Shown: one piece after another, positions 1 through 10,546 of the stretch
Layout of the letters: every line of letters starts with the position of its first letter
How positions within the stretch are numbered: the first letter of the stretch is position 1
Origin: Atopsyche davidsoni
Lineage: Eukaryota > Arthropoda > Insecta > Trichoptera > Hydrobiosidae
NCBI GenBank assembly: GCA_022113835.1
Contig: JAILWY010000004.1
Span: 3,785,501-3,849,500 of the forward strand
Reading direction: 5' to 3'
Length of the DNA stretch: 64,000 bases
Notes under the pieces: generated by a model
The model's input: the letters and a program-made list of their open reading frames with translations, nothing else
Database searches by the model: none
What the model was told of the DNA's origin: nothing
Made by a program: the position numbers and the translations under genes

Positions 1-1136
1 AGTTACACACACACTTTGAGCCCATTGGTAAAACAATCGTTGGTAAATAGTAAACAACCAATTTTTTTTTTTATCCTTGTGCTTGGTAATTTTGCTGTTT
101 TGCTTAAATTTTCTAATGACAACATCTGCTTACTTGTAAATTTGCTAGATATGTGTTATATCGTTAATGTATTTATATGTTTTTATACATTTAAAACATA
201 TAAGAGAAATGATACACAAAAAGAAAAATTATTAAGACTTATTTATGATTTTCTTGTATATTTAAATATGTAAGTTTAAAATCAACGCTATCTTAAACCT
301 TAAATAACCTAAAACTTAAAATCTTATCAACGTTACTAAAACCGAATCGGAATATTTTATTTCATTGCATTTATTCAGACTTCAGCATTTCCTTGCAAAT
401 CCTTCTTTATAAAATCAACAGGTAGTATAATAAGTTTTCTCCAAACAAGATAACACTTTCCCACTTTTATCTGCTTTTCTCTTCGTGGCGGTAAAACGGA
501 GATATTTGTGAGGGGTCAAGAGTAATTCCGAAAAACACAGGAAAACCTTTTTTCTATTTTTATTACGGCAGTAAATAAAAAACCGTCGTTTTCCTGTTTA
601 GAGAGAATAATTTACTTTCGTTTAACGATTGGGTATCTTCCTTAGGGTGACAGACTGAGATAGTCCATGAAATAATACATTAATACAATGAAAATAATAA
701 ATTGGATAATAAACGAACTAACTTCATTTTAATATACCATAAAAAACGATTGTGGAAAATAAAAATATTTCAAAAATCCCAAGAGAAAAAAATTGTAATA
801 ATTGTGTCAGTCTATTTTTTTTTTCTTGAAGCTAAGGGAGTGATATTGAATATTTCCTGTTAAACAGGATCCACTGAATACTTTTAAATCAAAGATCTAA
901 TTGATTATCAATAAATGTGTTGTGCTGCTTATAAATTATCAATAATTATTATAATGCTTTTAAAGAGAGTAAAAATTTGGCATCGAAGTTTTAATACCTT
1001 GCTTTGGTAAACAAGTATAGAATCAAGTCATACTTTAGAATCTATTACTTCTACTTATATATCTAGTAAATGCGATATCTATAAATTACTCCATGCATCC
1101 AAAATTTAACATTACAATCAAAACTTGTTTGTTAAC
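1..1136. other. Transporter 3' UTR and downstream sequence
   Basis: AT-rich sequence without a supported gene. It should contain the transporter's 3' UTR (minus strand). AATAAA hexamers on the minus strand occur at 564-559 and 375-370; the nearer one would give a 3' UTR of roughly 0.6 kb. The short open frame at 16-273 on the plus strand is low-complexity and resembles no family I know. Confidence 0.4.
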
Positions 1137-4100
1137 TCAATAACCTAAGATTTTATCTACGATTTTCCTCCACCTAGGTTGAGTGATTTGCCTCTGTTTT
1201 CTTTCTTCTTCTCTCGTTTCTGAATAAAGAAGCCACTTCTTTTTATTAGTCGGGTTTGTGGGTCCCCACGACTCGTTTGGCTTGAAAGCTGCGATGATAC
1301 TCTAAAATAATTAAAATACATAATAAAACACATTCGATACTAAAACGTTGAACGCAATAAAACATAAAAAACTAAAAAATATATTAAATCATTTGAGGTA
1401 ATCGATCGAAACGACAAAAAAAACCTGTCACTCTAATTTAAAGAAAATTCGACTTTTTCGAATTTTTATTATGTGAAAAGTCTTTTTAAAATTTCGTTAA
1501 ATATATATTGGATATAAAATACTTACATCTTTTATTGAGCCAAGATGTCTTCTCTTGTAAACGGCCAGAACTGCTAAAAGGGGCAACTGGATGATACCAA
1601 ATATTGAAAGCAACCAACCACCAACTGAAAAAAAAAGATTTCAGTTAATGTTTTGAAATATTTGTGACTAAAAGTATTGAGGTTTACTAAAAGATACATG
1701 AATATATTACATTATTCATTACATTTAATCTTTAATGGTGTAATAACTTTTAGGGTTGATAACCAGAATGAAACATGTATCTTTATGTTAATTTAAACAA
1801 TGGAATAATATTGTAGTCTCTAAATTTAATATTTTATAGGAAGTAATCATACTCAATGCTATAGTTGGGTATTGCACCCCGTTGAGGGTGACTTGTTTCA
1901 GGTTCGATAGACTATACACCAGGATGATGATGAGGAGGCCAGGAGTGACGACGGACCAGCAGATCCTCCAGTAGAGGCCAACTTTTTTGCCCAGCATGAA
2001 TTCGGCATCGTCGCAGAACTTTCCGACACCTGCAAAAGAAAATCTCTAAATTGCATTTCACCCCATCAATATGAATGTGATTTTGTTATTAATTATATAT
2101 GCAGTGAAATTCTCAGTAATTTGACATTAAAAATAACCTTCAGGCGAAATTACATCGGAATAAATATTTTGTCGTAAGAGGGTGAATTTTTTTTTTGTTC
2201 AATTATTACGAAGACATATTTGATTTAAGTTATATTAATATTTTTCGAGCATATGTCTATTATTGATAATGATTTTGAATTAAAGTGTGTTTCTTAAACA
2301 TGATTCTAGAAGTCGTTTTACTTAGTAATATACCAAACGATCGGTTATATTTGTGTTGAAATAATCAAAGAGTTTGGGATGTTTTATTGTAAATTTTAAT
2401 GTATACTGTGTTTCATTATAAAAAATAAATATGTTTTTATTGAATTTTTTAAAAATCATTATAATGTTACAGAAAAAATCATACCATATATCCAAAACAC
2501 GGCAGCCATCTCTCCGATCACCAAAACATACACGATGAAAGAAGCTCCATGGTGGTCAACGAGGTTCAACATAAATTGGCCACCCTTAAAAGTAAAAAAT
2601 AAATACATTTTTATCTTAATAATTACTAGCTTAATGATATGCATTATATAATTGATAAATAAAAATACCATTTTGATCAAGAAGTTTGATCCTTGTCTTG
2701 ACAGGTGAATCTCAAATCACTTGTATCAGTTTATTCAAAAACTATTTTGAAAAATTTTTGTCTCACATTCATATGAAAAGTAAACCTAGTATAACAAATA
2801 CTTTTCGAGTGGCATTTTAAGAGAAGTAGTGCTTTACCGGAGTGATGTAGAGGAGGCCCACACAGAAGCCGAAGCAGACTGCTCCGCAAACAGCATACAA
2901 GTGCTTCACATTGGGGAACTTGTCCTTGACGGCTGTGATGACGGAAGATGACATTGCCACGTTGGCTCCAATCCCAAGGACGAACATCATGAGGAAGAAG
3001 AGAGCCGAGAAAAACTGAAACAATACAACTACTCATTATTTTAATCAAAATATTATCATAATTATTATTATCGTAATTAACAAACTTGTAGCAAACCTGA
3101 TATATTTTTATATTTAATTGTATTTTGGTTTTTAGATTGAAAATTTTATTAGTATAAATTTTGTTTGCTTGTTAGCTTGATGGTTAGACAGTGATTCCAT
3201 TTCCGTCCTCACAAGTGATACTTACTGATTATACGAAAACGTACGTGTCAATACAAATTGCTTTAAATTATAAAATAATCTATGAGACTACTCTGTCAAC
3301 TTCTTATTTAAAAGAAATCGTGCCGTATTGATTTATATAACCAATTCGGACAGCAATACAAGTGTTCTGCAGTGTGATATATCACTCATTTCAATTGGAT
3401 AATGGTCTCGCTTGTGCATATCGTGCTCCTGAGTCTGTGGAACATCCTGAATCATACATCCGACTGCTGAGTGACCTTGAGGACATTCTTTGACCTTCAA
3501 ATGGGATGAATCATCATTATGTGGCTTTGTTGCTGTTCGAGTAATGTGAGTAAATATAACTTTAAATCTAGCAACAATATAAGTTTATTTGCAAATAAAA
3601 ATATATTTGTATTTAAAAATTTTTTTTAAATATTTGAAATATCTTTGACCCAAAGACGGGATTTGAACGCACTTCCTAGCTATTGCAGGCAGGCAGTTAA
3701 AGTTTTTCGACCACAGTGGCTCTGGGCTTTTATTCGTGACTTTTATAACTCGTACCTGGGGTAAATTGTCGAATTTACTGATGGCTTCAGGGTAGGAGAT
3801 GAAAGCAAGGGCTGGTCCTCCCTTTACCACGTGTTCTATATCCTGGCCCGTCATCTCTGCCAAGTTTCCCAAAATGGCAAATATCGTGAACCCGGCGAGA
3901 AGGCTTGTGAAGAAGTCCATAGTGGTGACGATCATCGTATCACTGCAAACAAAATATTTTTTCATGATTATAATATAATAAAAATATCAAGATTCAACAG
4001 AGTCTTCTACGCCTAGTGAGGTCAAAATTTTTCACACAGTTAAACTACATTGGATCTATAGCTAAAGGTTTTGTAAACTAAGTACATCAGATCTTGACTG

Positions 4101-7100
4101 GCATACAACTTTTCTGATTTTCGACAGCCGCGGATTTTTAGGTTCAAATCAGGTGAAAAATATTTGGAGGATTTTATATTTAACAAGCAATTAAGGTGTT
4201 TTCATATTTATAATATAATTATCGGAAATATTTCTTACCGGTAGATATTATGGCTGAACTGGTTGTACGAGGCATACATAACGACGGGACCGAAGCTCAC
4301 AGAAAGCGAGAAGAAACATTGCGTTACGGCTTGATACCAAACCTGTAATAATGTAACGTATTATGTAACGCAATTATACACAACACTTTGTATTACCTTA
4401 CGTTTATTATCAAAGATCAAGTCGGTTTAATTAAATCATTATTTGAACAAAGCTTTTGCAATAATGTAGGAACCTTGAAAATTCACAAAACAACCTACTT
4501 TGACTGTTTTAATTTTATATAATATTTACTTAGTAAAACAAAAAAAAAATAAATTTGAAATCAAGTACATAAATTAGACATGTATTAGTAGTGGATATAA
4601 ATAAACTATATATTTTACTCACGGTTGGATTTAGTAGAGCGGAAAAATCAGGCTTAAGGAAAAACATGATGCCGTTTAAAGACCCTGACATGGTGAGCGC
4701 CTTGACGAGAAGCACTATCATGATGACGTAAGGGAAGATGGCCAGGAAGTAGGCCGACTTTCCCGAACTCTTGACTCCCTTGATGAGCACCAGGAAGACG
4801 CTGACCCACGAGATCATGAGGCAGAGGGTCAGCTTCCACTCTGGCAGCCCAATGCCGTCATCGATGTTGTCTAGCTCTCGCAAGACGGTTTTCCTTAAGT
4901 AATAAAATATTTACATTTCACTTAAAGAAAACACCTTATTTTTTAATTTGATAAAAAATAAAATTGTTATTGTATGTTTAGCATTAAACTGTATTAATAT
5001 CTGGCCTGGATTATTAATCATGTTGCAAAAGTTTGCACGCTTTTGGATGAAAAAACTGAAACGCATTGTTTATTAAATGATACCATACAGTATTTTAAAA
5101 TAAGCAAAAAATTATCCTTTGATTTATATGATAACAAAACTAAACACTTCTATCGAAAAATGCGATGTAAGTAAATGCAAATCGTCGTCGAGCAAATTGG
5201 AAACCTTTTTATAGTGAATTATATAAAATATTAACCACTGAGCAAACAAGGCAATTTTAGTTGTAATTTATTTTTTTGCATAGTCAACAAACGAACATCA
5301 ATTTAACTATTATTGAGAAGTGATCGCAAAACATTCATTTGAAATTTTTTTTATCTATCATTATACAATACATTATTTAATTACTTTGAAATAACACATT
5401 AAAGTATAACAAGTAATAATTTTTTTTTATTAAAGCACGAGCAGATCGCCAATGATTGCTTACTATTTATTTTAAAAGAATTTATTTATTACAATAAAAT
5501 AAAGAAATAGCAGGCTTTTAAAGGTAAACGCATTTAATATACTTTCATGTAGCAACGAATTGCATTGTTACTTCATAAAGTTTTGCATTTATTTTAACAT
5601 GTATAATACGCATTAATATGAAACTCATTATTGCGATAAGTCATAACAATTAAATTCTTTACAACTTTAAACATTAAAATAAAACTTGATTGAATATGCA
5701 GCAAACAACTGCAAGTACAAGTATTTAAATTACGTTTACATCCCGTCTTTGTTGTAGACTCATATTGCTTGCGTCAATGCTTCATAGAGCAAATACAAGA
5801 GAGTAGGTGGGTATTAATTTTTGGATTACTTATGCACTTCCTCTTTGTATAGTAAGTTGCAAATACTGTATTTATTTATATCATTCAAACCAAAAATATG
5901 GTTTAATTATTTATATTAGAATATATAATTGATCAGTATTTATCAAAAACATGAAATTTACTGTAGAAGAGTGTATCAGAATTGTAGAGATATAATAATT
6001 TAGTATGGGTAGTATACTCACTTGAAAAATATTTCAGTGGAGCTGTGTAGCGCTGATTTGTTTCCGGTGAAATTGAAATTGACATCGGACGGAAGACAAT
6101 CTGTCCAGGATGCGTCACATTGTGACCACGGAAGAACGCTCGTGAAGGAGGAGAAGAAATAGTACAGGATCAAAGCCATTAAGGATGAGTAGTATGTGCT
6201 GACGCATAGCACTGCTATCGTCTGACCGACTCCAGCTCCTGAAATTCAGGACACGATTAAGCCTATATAAGAAAAAAAAAATTGCTTGTATGGACCGCAT
6301 TTACAAAGTTATATAGGCTTGAAAATTTTAAATATTTTTGAGTAAATGGCTTGGCATTATCAAACAGAGTATGAAAGGTTGGCGAAACCGGTCACAAATA
6401 AAAACGAACATGTGGAAAATCACTCAAGTATTTTACTCAAAAATATTAAAATGGAATTTCACCAAGTATTATCTGTCAAAAATATTGAATTTCTTGAAAA
6501 TTTTTCATATATGCTAACAATGTAAAATATTTTTCTGTCGATAAAACCAAGAATGCTTGCGTATCACAAGTTTAATTTCTGATACATTTGGTGTATTTTG
6601 ATGTATTATATTCATGGGATATATGAGAAAATAATTATTTAAATATATACCTTTCATGGCAGGAGCAAAGTCGTACACTTTAACAGCCCCTTTGCTGGAG
6701 AACTGCCCCATGATGGTCTCCATAAAGTAGATCGGTTTCCCCACCAGGAACAGGACGATCACATAGGGGATGAGGAAGGCTCCTCCCCCGTTCTTGTAGG
6801 CGGTGAAAGGGAACCTCCAGACATTGCCGAGACCCACCGACATGGATATACACGACATGAGGAACTCGACTCCCTTGTCCCACGTTTGCCTCTTCGGAGC
6901 ACTCTGCTCCACATCATGATCTGCTGGTGCTTTATTCTAGTAAACGCAAAACATATTAACTTCAAAATTTGCCTTAAACCAATGAGTTTCAAAACCCGCT
7001 CAAGAAAAATGTATTCAATACAAATATTTAGAAAAAAAAATTTCTTCTAAAAAGCATGGAATTTTGAGCATAAATTTAACCTAAAAGATTTGAATTATCA

Positions 7101-7379
7101 ATATTAAAAACAGCTGTAATTTATTTGTGCATCTTTTAAATAATCAAACTTAAAGAATTTAATTAATTTAAATAATAATAAAATAAATATTTACATCCAA
7201 AGGTGTCAGAGGTATTGGACCATCGCTGGAGAACCTTCTTGGTATATCTGCATCGAATGCACCGTTGAACGTTCCGTCCACCTGTAGATTGCATTAAATA
7301 ATTATAATAAAAAATAATTCAAGAAATAATGATTTATTTGAATTATATAATATTTATGTATATTTACCGGAAGTACCAT
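1137..7379 (-). CDS. SLC6-family sodium-dependent nutrient amino acid transporter (insect NAT type), 12 coding exons
   Basis: Coding exons in order of translation: 7379-7368, 7281-7195, 6936-6651, 6238-6022, 4893-4623, 4342-4239, 3942-3756, 3014-2838, 2584-2485, 2029-1853, 1624-1527, 1301-1137. All introns are GT-AG; the phases agree and the sum is 1881 bp, giving 626 residues and TGA. Family knowledge: a plasma-membrane Na+-coupled importer of neutral or essential amino acids, usually gut epithelial. Seen: 12 hydrophobic segments at about 56-80, 86-110, 135-161, 222-240, 247-268, 298-318, 337-355, 391-412, 429-445, 460-480, 503-522 and 541-562; the TM1 signature [12 protein letters not shown] (66-77) with conserved N71 and W73-R74; extracellular loop 2 with a likely disulfide pair C169/C176 and N-glycosylation sequons at N184 and N188; TM6 core FFSLSVSFG near 301; charged C-terminal tail (573-626). 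The start is the first ATG after the last 5'-UTR acceptor and opens a 4-codon exon. The length fits the family. Substrate and exact orthologue (NAAT1-like or another paralogue) cannot be decided here. Confidence 0.95.
3648..3727 (-). repeat. tRNA-derived repeat (SINE head or tRNA pseudogene) in a transporter intron
   Basis: On the minus strand the ends pair as a seven-base acceptor-like stem (GCCCAGA with TTTGGGT, including two G-U pairs). A B-box-like GTTCAAATCCC sits at the right distance from the 3' end, and an A-box-like GCCACTGTGGTCGA follows the acceptor strand. At 80 bases it is longer than a normal tRNA and the internal arms pair poorly, so it is a decayed tRNA-derived repeat. It starts only 29 bases downstream of the donor of exon 7 of the transporter and has the same orientation. 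It shares the GCCTGC...GTTCAAATC layout with the remnant at 59 kb. Confidence 0.45.
6318..6504 (-). mobile_element. Fold-back repeat family, copy 1 (in a transporter intron)
   Basis: This copy lies in the intron between coding exons 3 and 4. It opens with the short left end (AATATTTTTGAGTAAA at about 6331), contains the GGTTGGCGAAACCGG core and ends with the family's constant TATTGAATTTCT. It is bracketed by the direct repeat CTTGAAAATTTT at 6318-6329 and 6493-6504, of which 9-10 bases are probably target duplication. The left arm is deleted internally compared with the copies at 36.5 and 59.5 kb. It has no coding capacity, so it is non-autonomous. Confidence 0.65.
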
Positions 7380-7425
7380 TTTCGTCTACAGGATGCAACA
7401 ACTGGGATGTTTAACGACAATTATT
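7380..7425 (-). other. 5'-UTR part of the first coding exon of the transporter
   Basis: Immediately upstream of the ATG, 46 bases run back to a pyrimidine-rich stretch ending in AG at 7427-7426. This is a good acceptor, so at least one further non-coding leader exon must lie to the right. The alternative is transcription starting inside this segment, which is less likely given the acceptor. Confidence 0.6.
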
Positions 7426-7429
7426 CTGA

Positions 7430-8516
7430 AACAAAAAATATATATGACTAATATTTTTTCATAAATATACATATGATACAATAGAAAACCAATTTATGTA
7501 AGTGATGTCAGATAAAAAACGACAAAACATAAAGTTCAACTGTTGATAAAATAGTGCCACAAATATCAAATATATTTACTGATTTGGAGGCGATAAAGAT
7601 TTTCCTTGCAATAAAAAAGAGGTTGATATGAATAAATGTAATATAAACATCGTATAATTTATAACAAAATCGATCAAAATGGCTTTATTTGTTCACAACG
7701 TGATTCAATATATCGACCTTTCTAACTTTTGCAATATGCTCAAAAAAAATTAATTTTTGAATATAACAGTAATAATACTTCTAGGGTAGAGATAAAAAAA
7801 GGATCACAATATCTAAATATTAAATGTTTTAACTCGTTATGCTAAAACAGCTCATATGTCAATGAACTGTGAAGAATTTTAACCACCCAGAAGTCAGCAA
7901 ATCACTTACAACCAACTGACCAATTCTCAATTTCTTAATTGTACTCATATGCATCTTAATCATATGTTTAATAATGCAGACAGTATTGAAGTTTTCGATC
8001 AATGGTATTATATTAGGCAATATTTATTAAATTGATATCACATATAAAATAGTATGATGATTCATTTCACAATAGGATAGCTTACAACTAATTTCATTAA
8101 AATATTTTCAAATATGAAAAAAAGTCACAAAATGTAACAGAAAGTTATTTAACAAAGTTAAATTGGAATTTAATTAAAAGCTCTGAGGCTCAATGTTAGA
8201 AAGGTCCTGGTTATGTTAAACCAATAACTAATTTCAATTAGACATAATCAAATAGGAGTGTCATCGCTCCAAGGAAATACCAGCTGAAGTGAACTAAGTG
8301 GATAAAATGCGTTAGGAAAATTATTATTTTTACATTGAGAATTGTAATACTATGGAAAACAATATGTTTATATCTAAAATGCTGAATATCTGTTTAAAAA
8401 TATGATTATATTATATTAAAGTGTCCCTGGCAGTGATGCGTCAGACTAGGAGAAGTCCCACATCATCCTGATTGAGTAATTGTATGCTGTTTATAAAGTG
8501 TTTGGTATAACCCAAG

Positions 8517-8560
<44 letters not shown>

Positions 8561-9490
8561 TAAAAACAATAATAAAGAGACCAGTGTTTTTTGATTGAAG
8601 AAATCTTGAGCGCAGCTGTTGTATAAATATTATCTCAACGTGACTTTCACGTTGATGGGTCTTTATTAAACGTGTCAAAGTTGATACCAATCATGTCCAC
8701 TGCTATTATTTACAAATGAACATTGGTTTATGGCGTTTGTCTGTTCAATTACTGTCGAAGTAATTCGACTGCGGAGCATACAGACTGTATAATTACCCAT
8801 CTTTATAAATCTTAATAAAAGTATGTCAAGATTTTGAGAGAACTAGAACGCAAGTCAATAAATACTCTTTGGAATTTTCAGATACGTTTATTAGTATATA
8901 CTTTTTATTGTGAGCAATTGTAGATATATTATAATTGCATCAGAGAGTTTAGAATATTAATATCTGTACAAATGATTTATTCCACAAGCAAGTGACATCA
9001 AAACTCATGTTATCTGAAAACCAGAAACATGCTACTGTAATGCTTTGTTAAAGAAACAAGTTGTCAAAACAAGATAGAAAAATAACGTTTCTTGAAATCA
9101 CAAAAGTCTGCATCAGAGTAATTTATAACTTTTCAGATTTCTAAATCCTTTCCACTTATCAGTTAAACCTCGAGGTTGGCAGAAAATCGTGCTTGCCACT
9201 GAAACACGAGGCGGCCAAATGCTTGTTTCTATGAAACAAAAACTTGTACTTACATACATGTTTTTAAACGAATAAATTTAATTAAACATAACGTAAATAT
9301 TTGATTAAATTTTGACCACGAATATTGTAAATACAGTACGCAAGCTATTTAAATTAATTTTGTGTTTATATGCGGAAATTATTTTAATAAATTAAACAGA
9401 TTAAAATCAAATACATATAAATTATAAACGCTTACCATATAAATGCAATTGCATTATCTGCAATCAAAGTACATATATGTAAACTCAACA
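7430..9490. other. Probable first intron or upstream region of the transporter, no gene seen
   Basis: Very AT-rich sequence. The only distinct structure is a (TA)19 microsatellite at 8519-8556. I see no exon with both good splice sites and coding content. Confidence 0.4.
8519..8556. repeat. (TA)19 microsatellite
   Basis: An uninterrupted run of TA dinucleotides, 38 bases. A perfect dinucleotide run of this length is likely to vary in length between individuals. Confidence 0.95.
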
Positions 9491-9495
9491 CTCAC

Positions 9496-9800
9496 TTATC
9501 ACAAAGTTACCACAAATTTTTGATACAAAATCAACCGCGTTGGTTTCTGATAACTACCAAATGATCTCAACCGGTTAATTCCCGATCGCCAACTCGCTTC
9601 GACCTGCTCAATAGTTTACAAAGAAGCAGCTGTATTCAATGAAGAAGCAGCAGAAGCGAGTTGGTCCTCTGAGCACCAGCGAATGAATGGATCGTCCGCC
9701 GGTGCGCCTCGACTGAAAGCCGCGTGGAGGGGAAGTGGCATACTGAAATTTGCGAATGGATGACATCATCCAGTATGACGAAAGCTCTGAGGGCAAAAAA
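9496..9800 (-). promoter_or_regulatory. Candidate promoter and non-coding first exon of the transporter
   Basis: This is the first clearly less AT-rich block upstream of the transporter's start codon. On the minus strand it ends in a consensus donor (A/GTGAGT, GT at 9495-9494) in the direction of the 5'-UTR acceptor at 7427, which would give an intron of about 2.1 kb. No TATA box is evident; a TCAG initiator-like motif lies near 9550. This is inference from position, composition and splice site; no transcript evidence is available. A 62-codon open frame at 9608-9796 has no recognisable content. Confidence 0.35.
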
Positions 9801-9997
9801 CTAAGCCGAAACTCTGAAGTACCTTTGTATTGCGAGCTTAATACTAAATACTTGATATTATCAGTAGTACATGTGGGCCTAGTGGAATAGTAACCATGCT
9901 TGTTTTTATTAATAGCGCGCCGGGCAAAGGTATGACTGAAATCGATTTGAAAGTTTCGTCAGCCACTGTATAAGGGTGGAACTTTTATACCCCATAC

Positions 9998-10538
9998 CAG
10001 GGGTCGGCAGAGTGCGGCTCCGGAGCCGCTTGCGGCTCTTTGAGTCCGTAAGTGCGGCTCTGGCACAAATATCCCCGAGTATTGTTATTAATAAAATTTA
10101 TGTTAAAATTAACAGCATACAAACGGGACTTACTTAAACTTTCCAAGAACATCGTTAGAATTAAATGTTTGTCGGACATTATCATGATTTAAATTTATTG
10201 ATTAAATTTTTTATTAAGAACGACTTTCTGCTTTTTTGATCTTAAGTACTCACATATAATTAATAAAACATTATTTCTTTTTACATATATATTTGTGTTT
10301 TATAAAACTTTCTTTCTTATAATTTTTTTTTTATTACAGTAGCCTTAAGTGTTTATATTACACTTTCTATTTCTTATCTTTTCAAAATTGTATCATATTA
10401 ACTTTAAAGCTCTAAGGGCGTTTTATTCGGTATACCCTTAATTTAATAAAGAATTAAATTATTATAGAGGTTTTTTGGTAATTTTTTTTTTACTTTGTAA
10501 TGTTCATATTTGGCTCTTAATAAGTTTGCCGACCCCTG
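9998..10538. mobile_element. Non-autonomous hAT-type DNA transposon (MITE), 541 bp, with perfect target duplication
   Basis: The terminal inverted repeats begin CAGGGGTCGGCA at both ends (left 9998-10009; right end the exact complement, ending at 10538). The element is flanked by the identical 8-bp direct repeat CCCCATAC at 9990-9997 and 10539-10546. An 8-bp duplication and a CAG-starting terminus are hallmarks of the hAT superfamily. Subterminal GGCTC/GAGCC motifs near both ends resemble transposase-binding repeats of such elements. The interior is AT-rich with no transposase frame, so it depends on an autonomous relative. The intact duplication suggests a fairly recent insertion. Confidence 0.9.
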
Positions 10539-10546
10539 CCCCATAC

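Noticed and set aside
16..273. 85-codon open frame at the left edge
   Set aside because: AT-rich, hydrophobic by composition, no family resemblance, lies downstream of the transporter.
3831..4016. Plus-strand frame opposite transporter exon 7
   Set aside because: Antisense shadow of a well-supported exon.
4110..4160. tRNA-like remnant around GGTTCAAATC
   Set aside because: B-box-like word only; no A box and no stems.
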